A stretch of 64,000 nucleotides of DNA from Hydractinia symbiolongicarpus. Lineage: Eukaryota > Cnidaria > Hydrozoa > Anthoathecata > Hydractiniidae. The notes under the pieces were generated by a model. That model made no database searches. It was not told where the DNA came from and saw only the letters and a list, made by a program, of their open reading frames with translations. The DNA is taken from contig NC_079876.1 of NCBI RefSeq assembly GCF_029227915.1, forward strand, positions 29,485,828 through 29,549,827. The letters run 5' to 3'. Shown here in pieces: positions 11,032-22,674 of this stretch; the first letter of the stretch is position 1, and every line of letters begins with the position of its first letter. The translations under genes were made by a program, and so were the position numbers.

Positions 11032-11051
11032 GAAAAGAAAAGAAAAAGAAA
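11032..11051. repeat. A-rich tract replacing leader
   Basis: Same GA-run block as at 10121, a 911-bp-spaced duplicate. Confidence 0.85.
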
Positions 11052-11405
11052 TAAGGTTACTTGAACTTTGAAAAAGTACTGGCAATGAATCTTATTATTT
11101 TAAATCGCGCAAGAGCATTACCATTTGACGACCTTTAGACTTTTCAATAATTTGCCGTTTTGATAACTCAACAGATTGACTGGAACTGCAAAAAAGTATG
11201 GTAATATCTGTGATTTTGAGTTTGAAAGTTTGAGACATGAAGGAATAATTGCGCATTGTGAAATAACGGCTGGTACAACTATTGCAGCTGTTCTACCTCT
11301 CCAAGCTCGATACTTCGCCACCACGTGTCATGGCAAACACATTTCCACGATTAAAACTCTACAAGCATCCCTTAATCTTCTTAACACACAGGTTAGCCTA
11401 GCTAA

Positions 11406-11488
11406 TACCAGAGGTGGTGTTCGAACCCATACGGACAATAGTCCATTGGAACTTAAGTCCAACGCCTTAACCACTCGGCCACCCTGGT
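11406..11488 (-). tRNA. tRNA-Leu-TAA: tRNA-Leu(UAA), weak T arm (M)
   Basis: M subfamily; two T-stem mispairs. Confidence 0.8.
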
Positions 11489-11859
11489 TGAAATTTCAGG
11501 TTAATAAGGTTACTTGATCTCGGAAAAAGTACTGGGAATGAACCTTAGTATTTTTAATCGTGCAAGAGCATTAACATCTGTCGATCTTCTTATTTCTTTA
11601 ATAATTTGCCGTTTTGATAATTCAACAAATTGACTGGAACTGCAAAAAAGTATGGTAATATTTGGGATTTTGAGTTTGAAAATTTGAGATATGGAAGGAA
11701 TAATTGCGCATTGTGAAATAACGACTGGTACAACTATTGCAGCTGTTCTATTTCTCCAGGTTCGATACTTCGCCAGAACGTGTCATGGCAAACACATTTC
11801 CACGTTTAAACTCTCCAAGCATCCTTCAATCATCTTATCACCCAGATAAACCTAGCTAA

Positions 11860-11874
11860 TACCGGAATCGTGCA
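11860..11874 (-). pseudogene. tRNA deleted from unit
   Basis: 'taccgga-atcgtgca' deletion junction. Confidence 0.85.
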
Positions 11875-12169
11875 AGAGCATTACCATTTGACGACCTTCA
11901 GACTTTTCAATTGTCTGCCGTTTTGATAACTCAACAGATTGACTGGATCTGCAAACAAGTATGGTAATATCTGTGATTTTGAGTTTGAAAATTTGAGACA
12001 TGGAGGGAATAATTGCGCATTGTAAAATAACGGCTGGTACAACTATTGCAGCTGTTCTACCTCTCCAAGTTCGATACTTCGCCACAACGTGCCATGGCAA
12101 ACACATTTCCACGATTAAAACTCTACAATCATCCCTCAATCTTCTTATCACACAGGTTAGCCTAGCTAA

Positions 12170-12252
12170 TACCACAGGTGGGGTTCGAACCCACGCGGAC
12201 AATCGTCCATTGGAACTTAAGTCCAACGCCTTAACCACTCGGCCACCCTGGT
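12170..12252 (-). tRNA. tRNA-Leu-TAA: tRNA-Leu(UAA), X subfamily
   Basis: Acceptor G5-G68 mispair only. Confidence 0.86.
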
Positions 12253-12621
12253 TGAAATTTCACGTTACCAAGGTTGCTTGAACTTGGAAAACGTACTGGC
12301 AATGAACCTCCGTATTCTAAATCGCGCAAGAGCACTACCATTTGACGACCTTCCGATTTTTCAATAATTTGCCCTTTTGATAACTCAACAAAATGAATGG
12401 AACTGCAAAATGGGATGGTAATATTTAGGATTTTGAGTTTGAAAGTTTCAGATATGGAAGGTATTATTGCGTATCGTGAAGTAACGGCTGGTAGAATTAT
12501 TGGGGTATTCTATTTTGCCCTGTGCGATAATTCAACACAACGTATCATGTTAACACATTTCCACGGTTAAAACTCTCCAACCATCCCTCAATCTTCTTAT
12601 CACACAGGTTAGCCTAGCTAA

Positions 12622-12704
12622 TACCAGAGGTGGGGTTCGAACCCACGCGGACAATCGTCCATTGGAACTTAAGTCCAACGCCTTAACCACTCGGCCACCC
12701 TGGT
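12622..12704 (-). tRNA. tRNA-Leu-TAA: tRNA-Leu(UAA), intact
   Basis: Reference tRNA. The left breakpoint of the 2721-bp tandem duplication falls in or next to its T arm. Confidence 0.96.
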
Positions 12705-13075
12705 TGAAATTTCAAGTTAATAAGGTTACTTGAACTTGGAAAAAGTACTGGCAATGAATCTTATTATTTTAAATCGCGCAAGAGCATTACCATTTGACGA
12801 CCTTCAGACTTTTCAATAATTTGCCGTTTTGATAACTCAACAGATTGACTGGAACTGCAAAAAAGTATGGTAATATCTGTGATTTTGAGTTTGCAAGTTT
12901 AAGACATGGAAGGAATAATTGCGCATTGTGAAATAACGGCTGGTACAACTATTGCAGCTGTTCTACCTCTGCAAGCTCGATACTTCGCCACAACGTGTCA
13001 TGGCAAACACATTTCCACGATTAAAACTCTACAAGCATCCCTCAATCTTCTTATCACACAGGTTAGCCTAGCTAA

Positions 13076-13158
13076 TACCAGAGGTGGTGTTCGAACCCAT
13101 ACGTACACTAGTCCATTGGAACTTAAGTCCAACGCCTTAACCACTCGGCCACCCTGGT
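13076..13158 (-). tRNA. tRNA-Leu-TAA: tRNA-Leu(UAA), M variant, weak variable arm
   Basis: 'acgtacactagtcc' makes the variable arm GGAC/GTAC (mispair), plus two T-stem mispairs. Confidence 0.7.
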
Positions 13159-13529
13159 TGAAATTTCAGGTTAATAAGGTTACTTGATCTCGGAAAAAGT
13201 ACTGGGAATGAACCTTAGTATTTTAAATCGTGCAAGAGCATTAACATCTGTCGATCTTCTTATTTCTTTAATAATTTGCCGTTTTGATAATTCAACAAAT
13301 TGACTGGAACTGCAAAAAAGTATGGTAATATTTGGGATTTTGAGTTTGAAAATTTGAGATATGGAAGGAATAATTGCGCATTGTGAAATAACGGCTGGTA
13401 CAACTATTGCAGCTGTTCTATTTCTCCAGGTTCGATACTTCGCCAGAACGTGTCATGGCAAACACATTTCCACGTTTAAATTCTCCAAGCATCCTTCAAT
13501 CATCTTATCACCCAGATAAACCTAGCTAA

Positions 13530-13612
13530 TACCGGAGGTTAGGTTCGAACCCACGCGGACAATCGTCCATTGGAACATAAGTCCAACGCCTTAACCACTC
13601 GGCCACCCTGGT
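13530..13612 (-). pseudogene. tRNA-Leu-like with UAU anticodon
   Basis: The anticodon loop reads CTTATGT, so positions 34-36 are UAU (AUA, Ile) in a leucine-type body. The acceptor has an A-C mispair ('accgg') and the T stem GTGGG/CTAAC is weakened, so this is probably a decaying copy. Confidence 0.8.
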
Positions 13613-13982
13613 TGAAATTTCAGGTTACCAAGGTTACTTGAACTTTGAAAACGTACTGGCAATGAACCTTAGTAATCTAAATCGCGCAAGAGCACTACCA
13701 TTTGACGACCTTTAGATTTTTCAATAATTTGCCCTTCTGATAACTCAACAAAATGAATGGAACTGCAAAATGGGATGGTAATATTTGGGATTTTAAGTTT
13801 GAAAGTTTCAGATATGGAAGGCATTATTGCGTATCGTGAAGTAACGGCTGGTAGAATTATTGGGGCTATTCTATTTTGCCTTGTGGGATAATTCAACACA
13901 ACGTATCATGTTAACACATTTCCACGGTTAAAACTCTCCAAGCATCCTTCAATCTTCTTATCACACAGGTTAGCCTAGCTAA

Positions 13983-14065
13983 TACCAGAGGTGGGGTTCG
14001 AACCCATGCGGACAATAGTCCATTGGAACTTAAGTCCAACGCCTTAACCACTCGGCCACCCTGGT
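13983..14065 (-). tRNA. tRNA-Leu-TAA: tRNA-Leu(UAA), N subfamily
   Basis: T stem ATGGG/CCCAC, a single basal A-C mispair; the rest is reference. Confidence 0.88.
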
Positions 14066-14436
14066 TGAAATTTCAAGTTAATAAGGTTACTTGAACTTGG
14101 AAAAAGTACTGGAAATGAATCTTATTTTTTTAAATCGCGCAAGAGCATTACCATTTGACGACCTTCAGACTTTTCAATTATTTGCCGTTTTGATAACTCA
14201 ACAGATTGACTGGAACTGCAAACAAGTATGGTAATATCTGTGATTTTGAGTTTAAAAATTTGAGACATGGAAGGAATAATTGCGCATTGTAAAATAACGG
14301 CTGGTACAACTATTGCAGCTGTTCTATCTCTCCAATTTCGATACTTCGCCACAACGTGTCATGGCAAACACATTTCCACGATTAAAACTCTACAAGCATC
14401 CCTCAATCTTCTTATCACACAGGTCAGCCTAGCTAA

Positions 14437-14519
14437 TACCAGAGGTGGGGTTCGAACCAACGCGGACAATCGTCCATTGGAACTTAAGTCCAACACCTTA
14501 ACCACTCGGCCACCCTGGT
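14437..14519 (-). tRNA. tRNA-Leu-TAA: tRNA-Leu(UAA), mild T-stem defect
   Basis: T stem GTTGG/CCCAC has one U-C mispair; the D stem closes with a G-U. Confidence 0.78.
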
Positions 14520-14889
14520 TGAACATTCAGGTTAATAAGGTTACTTGAATTTGGAAAGGGTACGGGAAATGAACCTTAGTATTCTAAATCGCCCAAGAGC
14601 ATTACCATTTGACGAATTTCAGATTTTTTAATAATTTTCTATTTTGATAGCTCAACAAAGTGAATGGAGCTGCAAAAAAGGATGGTAATATTTGGGATTT
14701 GGAGTTTGAATGTTTGAGATATGGAAGGCATTATTGCGCATCGTGAAGTAACGGCTGGTACAACTATTTCAGCTGTTCTATTTCTCCAGGTTCGATACTT
14801 CGCCAAAACGTGTCATGGCAAACACATTTCCACGTTTAATTTCTCCAAGCATTCTTCAATCATCTTGTCACCCAGATAAACCTAGCTAA

Positions 14890-14972
14890 TACCTGATGTG
14901 GGGTTCGAACCCACGCGGAAATTCGTCCATTGGAACTTAAGTCCAACGCCTTAACCACTCGGCCACCCTGGT
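14890..14972 (-). pseudogene. tRNA-Leu(UAA)-like, broken acceptor
   Basis: The 3' acceptor strand ATCAGGT makes two mispairs (A-A, G-A), and the variable arm GGAC/TTCC is imperfect. Confidence 0.75.
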
Positions 14973-15342
14973 TGAAATTTCAGGTTACCAAGGTTACTTG
15001 AACTTGGAAAACGTACTGGCAATAAACCTTAGTATTCTAAATCGTGCAAGAGCACTACCATTTGACGACATTCAGATTTTTCAATAATTTGCCCTCTTGA
15101 TAACTCAACAAAATGAATGGAACTGCAAAATGGGACGGTAATACTTGGGATTTTGAGTTTGAAAGTTTCAGATATGGAAGGCATTATTGCGTATCGTGAA
15201 GTAACGGCTGGTAGAATTATTGGGGCTATTCTATTTTGCCCTGTGGAATAATTCAACGCAACGTATCATGTTAACACATTTCCACGGTTAAAACTCTCCA
15301 AGTGTTCCTCTATCTTCTTATCACACAAGTTAGCCTAGCTAA

Positions 15343-15425
15343 TACCAGAGGTGGGCTTCGAACCCACGCGGACAATCGTCCATTGGAACTTAAGTCCAAC
15401 GCCTTAACCACTCGGCCACCCTGGT
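15343..15425 (-). tRNA. tRNA-Leu-TAA: tRNA-Leu(UAA), near-intact
   Basis: T-loop position 60 is G ('gggcttcg'); all stems pair. The 2721-bp duplication breakpoint lies in its T arm. Confidence 0.9.
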
Positions 15426-15796
15426 TGAAATTTCAAGTTAATAAGGTTACTTGAACTTGGAAAAAGTACTGGCAATGAATCTTATTATTTTAAATCGCGC
15501 AAGAGCATTACCATTTGACGACCTTCAGACTTTTCAATAATTTGCCGTTTTGATAACTCAACAGATTGACTGGAACTGCAAAAAAGTATGGTAATATCTG
15601 TGATTTTGAGTTTGCAAGTTTAAGACATGGAAGGAATAATTGCGCATTGTGAAATAACGGCTGGTACAACTATTGCAGCTGTTCTACCTCTGCAAGCTCG
15701 ATACTTCGCCACAACGTGTCATGGCAAACACATTTCCACGATTAAAACTCTACAAGCATCCCTCAATCTTCTTATCACACAGGTTAGCCTAGCTAA

Positions 15797-15879
15797 TACC
15801 AGAGGTGGTGTTCGAACCCATACGTACACTAGTCCATTGGAACTTAAGTCCAACGCCTTAACCACTCGGCCACCCTGGT
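15797..15879 (-). tRNA. tRNA-Leu-TAA: tRNA-Leu(UAA), M variant
   Basis: Duplicate of 13076-13158, with the same variable-arm defect. Confidence 0.7.
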
Positions 15880-16250
15880 TGAAATTTCAGGTTAATAAGG
15901 TTACTTGATCTCGGAAAAAGTACTGGGAATGAACCTTAGTATTTTAAATCGTGCAAGAGCATTAACATCTGTCGATCTTCTTATTTCTTTAATAATTTGC
16001 CGTTTTGATAATTCAACAAATTGACTGGAACTGCAAAAAAGTATGGTAATATTTGGGATTTTGAGTTTGAAAATTTGAGATATGGAAGGAATAATTGCGC
16101 ATTGTGAAATAACGGCTGGTACAACTATTGCAGCTGTTCTATTTCTCCAGGTTCGATACTTCGCCAGAACGTGTCATGGCAAACACATTTCCACGTTTAA
16201 ATTCTCCAAGCATCCTTCAATCATCTTATCACCCAGATAAACCTAGCTAA

Positions 16251-16333
16251 TACCGGAGGTTAGGTTCGAACCCACGCGGACAATCGTCCATTGGAACATA
16301 AGTCCAACGCCTTAACCACTCGGCCACCCTGGT
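16251..16333 (-). pseudogene. tRNA-Leu-like with UAU anticodon
   Basis: Duplicate of 13530-13612; loop CTTATGT again gives UAU. Confidence 0.8.
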
Positions 16334-16703
16334 TGAAATTTCAGGTTACCAAGGTTACTTGAACTTTGAAAACGTACTGGCAATGAACCTTAGTAATCTA
16401 AATCGCGCAAGAGCACTACCATTTGACGACCTTTAGATTTTTCAATAATTTGCCCTTCTGATAACTCAACAAAATGAATGGAACTGCAAAATGGGATGGT
16501 AATATTTGGGATTTTAAGTTTGAAAGTTTCAGATATGGAAGGCATTATTGCGTATCGTGAAGTAACGGCTGGTAGAATTATTGGGGCTATTCTATTTTGC
16601 CTTGTGGGATAATTCAACACAACGTATCATGTTAACACATTTCCACGGTTAAAACTCTCCAAGCATCCTTCAATCTTCTTATCACACAGGTTAGCCTAGC
16701 TAA

Positions 16704-16786
16704 TACCAGAGGTGGGGTTCGAACCCATGCGGACAATAGTCCATTGGAACTTAAGTCCAACGCCTTAACCACTCGGCCACCCTGGT
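16704..16786 (-). tRNA. tRNA-Leu-TAA: tRNA-Leu(UAA), N subfamily
   Basis: Duplicate of 13983-14065. Confidence 0.88.
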
Positions 16787-17157
16787 TGAAATTTGAAGTT
16801 AATAAGGTTACTTGAACTTGGAAAAAGTACTGGAAATGAATCTTATTTTTTTAAATCGCGCAAGAGCATTACCATTTGACGACCTTCAGACTTTTCAATT
16901 ATTTGCCGTTTTGATAACTCAACAGATTGACTGGAACTGCAAACAAGTATGGTAATATCTGTGATTTTGAGTTTAAAAATTTGAGACATGGAAGGAATAA
17001 TTGCGCATTGTAAAATAACGGCTGGTACAACTATTGCAGCTGTTCTATCTCTCCAATTTCGATACTTCGCCACAACGTGTCATGGCAAACACATTTCCAC
17101 GATTAAAACTCTACAAGCATCCCTCAATCTTCTTATCACACAGGTCAGCCTAGCTAA

Positions 17158-17240
17158 TACCAGAGGTGGGGTTCGAACCAACGCGGACAATCGTCCATTG
17201 GAACTTAAGTCCAACACCTTAACCACTCGGCCACCCTGGT
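17158..17240 (-). tRNA. tRNA-Leu-TAA: tRNA-Leu(UAA), mild T-stem defect
   Basis: Duplicate of 14437-14519. Confidence 0.78.
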
Positions 17241-17610
17241 TGAACATTCAGGTTAATAAGGTTACTTGAATTTGGAAAGGGTACGGGAAATGAACCTTAG
17301 TATTCTAAATCGCCCAAGAGCATTACCATTTGACGAATTTCAGATTTTTTAATAATTTTCTATTTTGATAGCTCAACAAAGTGAATGGAGCTGCAAAAAA
17401 GGATGGTAATATTTGGGATTTGGAGTTTGAATGTTTGAGATATGGAAGGCATTATTGCGCATCGTGAAGTAACGGCTGGTACAACTATTTCAGCTGTTCT
17501 ATTTCTCCAGGTTCGATACTTCGCCAAAACGTGTCATGGCAAACACATTTCCACGTTTAATTTCTCCAAGCATTCTTCAATCATCTTGTCACCCAGATAA
17601 ACCTAGCTAA

Positions 17611-17693
17611 TACCTGATGTGGGGTTCGAACCCACGCGGAAATTCGTCCATTGGAACTTAAGTCCAACGCCTTAACCACTCGGCCACCCTGGT
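17611..17693 (-). pseudogene. tRNA-Leu(UAA)-like, broken acceptor
   Basis: Duplicate of 14890-14972. Confidence 0.75.
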
Positions 17694-18063
17694 TGAAATT
17701 TCAGGTTACCAAGGTTACTTGAACTTGGAAAACGTACTGGCAATAAACCTTAGTATTCTAAATCGTGCAAGAGCACTACCATTTGACGACATTCAGATTT
17801 TTCAATAATTTGCCCTCTTGATAACTCAACAAAATGAATGGAACTGCAAAATGGGACGGTAATACTTGGGATTTTGAGTTTGAAAGTTTCAGATATGGAA
17901 GGCATTATTGCGTATCGTGAAGTAACGGCTGGTAGAATTATTGGGGCTATTCTATTTTGCCCTGTGGAATAATTCAACGCAACGTATCATGTTAACACAT
18001 TTCCACGGTTAAAACTCTCCAAGTGTTCCTCTATCTTCTTATCACACAAGTTAGCCTAGCTAA

Positions 18064-18146
18064 TACCAGAGGTGGGGTTGGAACCCATGCGGACCATAGT
18101 CCATTGGAACTTAAGTCCAACGCCTTAACCACTCGGCCACCCTGGT
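18064..18146 (-). pseudogene. tRNA-Leu(UAA)-like, W subfamily (B box lost)
   Basis: T loop TTCCAAC ('ggttggaacc' on plus) breaks the invariant purine of the B box; basal T-stem A-C; variable loop TATG. Confidence 0.72.
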
Positions 18147-18516
18147 TGAAATTTCAGGTTACCAAGGTTACTTGAACTTGGAAAACGTACTGGCAATGAA
18201 CCTTAGTATTCTAAATCGTGCAAGAGCACTACCATTTGACGACCTTCAGATTTTTCAATACTTTGCCCTTTTGATAACTCAACAAAATGAATGGAATTGC
18301 AAAATGGGATGGTAATACTTGGGATTTTGAGTTTGAAAGTTTCAGATATGGAAGGCATTATTGCGTATCGTGAAGTAACGGTTGGTAGAATTATTGGGGC
18401 TATTCTGTTTTGCCCTGTGGGATAATTCAACACAACATATCATGTTAACACATTTCCACGGTTAAAACTCTCCAAACATCCCTCAATCTTCTTATCACAC
18501 AGGTTAGCCTAGCTAA

Positions 18517-18599
18517 CACCAGAGGTGGGGTTCGAACCCACGCGGACAATCGTCCATTGTAACTTAAGTCCAACGCCTTAACCACTCGGCCACCCTGGT
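18517..18599 (-). tRNA. tRNA-Leu-TAA: tRNA-Leu(UAA) with G73
   Basis: The base after the acceptor is 'c' on plus ('taacaccag'), so the discriminator is G, not the A73 that leucyl-tRNA synthetases require. The anticodon stem TTGGA/TACAA has a G-A mispair. Confidence 0.7.
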
Positions 18600-18969
18600 T
18601 GAAATATCAGGTTACCAAGGTTACTTGAACTTGGAAAACGTACTGGCAATGAACCTTAGTATTCTAAATCGTGCAAGAGCACTACCATTTGACGACCTTC
18701 AGATTTTTCAATAATTTGCCCTTTTGATAACTCAACAAAATGAATGGAACTGCAAAATGGGGTGGTAATATTTAGGATTTTGAGTTTGAAAGTTTCAGAT
18801 ATGGAAGGCATTATTGCGTATCGTGAAGTAACGGCTGGTAAATTTATTGGCGGTATTCTATTTTGCCCTGTGGAATAATTCAACGCAACGTATCATGTTA
18901 ACACATTTCCACGGTTAAAACTCTCCAAGTATTCCTCTATCTTCTTATCACACAGGTTAGCCTAGCTAA

Positions 18970-19052
18970 TACCAGAGGTGGGGTTGGAACCCATGCGGAC
19001 CATAGTCCATTGGAACTTAAGTCCAACGCCTTAACCACTCGGCCACCCTGGT
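18970..19052 (-). pseudogene. tRNA-Leu(UAA)-like, W subfamily
   Basis: Same TTCCAAC T loop and 'ggaccatagtcc' variable arm as 18064. Confidence 0.72.
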
Positions 19053-19422
19053 TGAACATTCAGGTTAATAAGGTTACTTGAATTTGGAAAGGGTACGGGA
19101 AATGAACCTTAGTATTCTAAATCGCCCAAGAGCATTACCATTTGACGAATTTCAGATTTTTTAATAACTTTCTATTTTGATAGCTCAACAAAGTGAATGG
19201 AGCTGCAAAAAAGGATGGTAATATTTGGGATTTGGAGTTTGAATGTTTGAGATATGGAAGGCATTATTGCGCATCGTGAAGTAACGGGTGGTACAACTAT
19301 TTCAGCTGTTCTATTTCTCCATGTTCGATACTTCGCCAAAACGTGTCATGGCAAACACATTTTCACGTTTAATTTCTCCAAGCATCCTTCAATCATCTTG
19401 TCACCCAGATAAACCTAGCTAA

Positions 19423-19505
19423 TACCTGATGGGGGGTTCGAACCCACGCGGACAATCGTCCATTGTAACTTAAGTCCAACGCCTTAACCACTCGGCCACC
19501 CTGGT
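19423..19505 (-). pseudogene. tRNA-Leu(UAA)-like, broken acceptor and T stem
   Basis: 'acctgatgggggg' gives acceptor mispairs and T stem GTGGG/CCCCC; the anticodon stem has a G-A mispair. Confidence 0.75.
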
Positions 19506-19875
19506 TGAAATATCAGGTTACCAAGGTTACTTGAACTTGGAAAACGTACTGGCAATGAACCTTAGTATTCTAAATCGTGCAAGAGCACTACCATTTGACG
19601 ACTTTCAGATTTTTTAATAGATTGCCCTTTTGATAACTCAACAAAATGAATGGAACTGCAAAATGGGATGGTACTATTTGGGATTTTGAGTTTGAAAGTT
19701 TCAGATATGGAAGGCATTATTGCGTATCGTGAAGTAACGGATAGTAAAATTATTGGCGCTATTCTATTTTGCCCTGTGGGATAATTCAACACAACGTATC
19801 ATTTTAACACATTACCACGGTTTAAACTTTCCAAGCATCCCTCAATCTTCTTATCACACAGTTTAGCCTAGCTAA

Positions 19876-19957
19876 TACCATAGATTGGGTTGAAACCATG
19901 TGGACAATAGTCCATTGGAACTTAAGTCTAACGCCTTAACCACTCGGCCACCCTGGT
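19876..19957 (-). pseudogene. tRNA-Leu(UAA)-like, D subfamily
   Basis: 82 nt, one base short in the T region. B box degraded to GGTTTCAACCC, acceptor altered ('accatag'), anticodon stem TTAGA/TCCAA mispaired. Confidence 0.75.
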
Positions 19958-20327
19958 TGAAATTTCAGGTTACCAAGGTTATTTGAACTTGGAAAACGTA
20001 CTGGCAATGAACCTTAGTATTCTAAATCGCGCAAGAGCACTACCATTTGACGACCTTCAGATTTTTCAATAATTTGCCCTTTTGATAACTCAGCAAAATG
20101 AATGGAACTGCAAAATGGGGTGGTAATATTTAGGATTTTGAGTTTGAAAGTTTCCGATATGGAAGGCATTATTGCGTATCGTGAAGTAACGGCTGGTAAA
20201 TTTATTGGCGGTATTCTATTTTGCCCTGTGGAATAATTCAACGCAACGTATCATGTTAACACATTTCCACGGTTAAAACTCTCCAAGTATTCCTCTATCT
20301 TCTTATCACACAGGTTAGCCTAGCTAA

Positions 20328-20410
20328 TACCAGAGGTGGGGTTGGAACCCATGCGGACCATAGTCCATTGGAACTTAAGTCCAACGCCTTAACCACTCGG
20401 CCACCCTGGT
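20328..20410 (-). pseudogene. tRNA-Leu(UAA)-like, W subfamily
   Basis: TTCCAAC T loop; other arms close to reference. Confidence 0.72.
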
Positions 20411-20780
20411 TGAAAATTCAGGTTAATAAGGTTACTTGAACTTGGAAAGGGTACGGGAAATGAACCTTAGTATTCTAAATCGCCCAAGAGCATTACCATT
20501 TGACGAACTTCAGATTTTTCACTAATTTGCCCTTTTGATAACTCAACAAAATGAATGGAACTGCAAAATGGGATGGTAATATTTGGGATTTTGAGTTTGA
20601 AAGTTTCAGATATGGAAGGCATTATTGCGTATAGTGAAGTAACGGCTGGTAGAATTACTGGGGTTATTCTATTTTGCCCTGTGGGATAATTCAACACAAC
20701 GTATCATGTTAACACATTTCCACGGTTAAAACTCTCCAATCATCCCTCAATCTTCTTATCACACAGGTTAGCCTAGCTAG

Positions 20781-20863
20781 TACCAGAGGTGGGGTTCGAA
20801 CCCACGCGGACAAACGTCCATTGGAACTTAAGTCCAACGCCTTAACCACTCGGCCACCCTGGT
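20781..20863 (-). tRNA. tRNA-Leu-TAA: tRNA-Leu(UAA), intact
   Basis: Variable-arm loop GTTT; all stems and boxes intact. The only clean copy between 18 and 30 kb. Confidence 0.96.
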
Positions 20864-21233
20864 TGAAAATTCAGGTTAATAAGGTTACTTGAACTTGGAA
20901 AGGGTACGGGAAATGAACCTTAGTATTCTAAATCGCCCAAGAGCATTACCATTTGACGAATTTCAGATTTGATAATAACTTTCTATTTTGATAGCTCAAC
21001 AAAGTGAATGGAGCTGCAAAAAAGGATGGTAATATTTGGGATTTGGAGTTTGAATGTTTGAGATATGGAAGGCATTATTACGCATCGTGAAGTAACGGCT
21101 GGTACAACTATTTCAGCTGTTCTATTTCTCCAGGTTCGATACTTCGCCAAAACGTGTCATGGCAAACACATTTTCACGTTTAATTTCTCCAAGCATCCTT
21201 CAATCATCTTGTCACCCAGATAAACCTAGCTAA

Positions 21234-21316
21234 TACCTGATGGGGGGTTCGAACCCACGCAGACAATCTTCCATTGGAACTTAAGTCCAACGCCTTAACC
21301 ACTCGGCCACCCTGGT
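21234..21316 (-). pseudogene. tRNA-Leu(UAA)-like, broken acceptor
   Basis: 'acctgatgggggg' 3' end and variable arm GGAA/GTCT. Confidence 0.75.
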
Positions 21317-21686
21317 TGAAATTTCAGGTTACCAAGGTTACTTGAACTTGGAAAACGTACTGGCAATAAACCTTAGTATTCTAAATCGTGCAAGAGCACT
21401 ACCATTTGACGACCTTCAGATTTTTCAATAATTTGCCCTTTTGATAACTCAACAAAATGAATGGAACTGCAAAATGGGACGGTAATACTTGGGATTTTGA
21501 GTTTGAAAGTTTCAGATATGGAAGGCATTATTGCGTATCGTGAAGTAACGGCTGGTAGAATTATTGGGGCTATTCTATTTTGCCCTGTGGAATAATTCAA
21601 CGCAACGTATCATGTTAACACATTTCCACGGTTAAAACTCTCCAAGTATTCCTCTATTTTCTTATCACACAGGTTAGCCTAGCTAA

Positions 21687-21769
21687 TACCAGAGGTGGGG
21701 TTGGAACTCATGCGGACCATAGTCCATTGGAACTTAAGTCCAACGCCTTAACCACTCGGCCACCCTGGT
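21687..21769 (-). pseudogene. tRNA-Leu(UAA)-like, W subfamily
   Basis: T loop TTCCAAC, with an extra T-stem change ('ggaactcatg'). Confidence 0.72.
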
Positions 21770-22139
21770 TGAAATTTCAGGTTACCAAGGTTACTTGAAC
21801 TTGGAAAACGTACTGGCAATGAACCTTAGTATTCTAAATCGTGCAAGAGCACTACCATTTGACAAACTTCAGATTTTTCAATAATTTGCCCTTTTGATAA
21901 CTCAACAAAATGAATGGAATTGCAAAATGGGATGGTAATACTTGGGATTTTGAGTTTGAAAGTTTCAGATATGGAAGGCATTATTGCGTATCGTGAAGTA
22001 ACGGTTGGTAGAATTATTGGGGCTATTCTGTTTTGCCCTGTGGGATAATTCAACACAACATATCATGTTAACACATTTCCACGGTTAAAACTCTCCAAAC
22101 ATCCCTCAATCTTCTTATCACACAGGTTAGCCTAGCTAA

Positions 22140-22222
22140 TACCAGAGGTGGGGTTCGAACCCACGCGGACAATCGTCCATTGTAACTTAAGTCCAACGCC
22201 TTAACCACTCGGCCACCCTGGT
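22140..22222 (-). tRNA. tRNA-Leu-TAA: tRNA-Leu(UAA), anticodon-stem mismatch
   Basis: 'cattgtaac' puts a G-A mispair in the anticodon stem; elsewhere reference. Confidence 0.82.
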
Positions 22223-22592
22223 TGAAATTTCAGGTTACCAAGGTTACTTGAACTTGGAAAACGTACTGGCAATGAACCTTAGTATTCTAAATCGTGCAGG
22301 AGCACTACCATTTGACGACTTTCAGATTTTTTAATAGATTGCCCTTTTGATAACTCAACAAAATGAATGGAACTGCAAAATGGGATGGTACTATTTAGGA
22401 TTTTGAGTTTGAAAGTTTCAGATATGGAAGGCATTATTGCGTATCGTGAAGTAACGGCTGGTAAAATTATTGGCGCTATTCTATTTTGCCCTGTGGGATA
22501 ATTCAACACAACGTATCATTTTAACACATTTCCACGGTTTAAACTTTCCAAGCATCCCTCAATCTTCTTATCACACAGGTTAGCCTAGCTAA

Positions 22593-22674
22593 TACCAGAG
22601 ATGGGGTTGAAACCATGTGGACAATAGTCCATTGGAACTTAAGTCTAACGCGTTAACCACTCGGCCACCCTGGT
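22593..22674 (-). pseudogene. tRNA-Leu(UAA)-like, D subfamily
   Basis: 82 nt; B box GGTTTCAACCC, anticodon-stem A-C mispair, and 'cgcgttaacc' alters the D stem. Confidence 0.75.

Larger units (their letters stand above)
12640..15360. repeat. 2721-bp higher-order repeat, copy 1
   Basis: Six tRNA units duplicated in tandem: every landmark here recurs 2721 bp later with almost no differences (one seen: 'atttcaag' versus 'atttgaag' near 14.08/16.80 kb). Boundaries are approximate and lie inside tRNA T arms. Confidence 0.9.
15361..18081. repeat. 2721-bp higher-order repeat, copy 2
   Basis: Direct tandem copy of 12640-15360, six units long. Confidence 0.9.
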
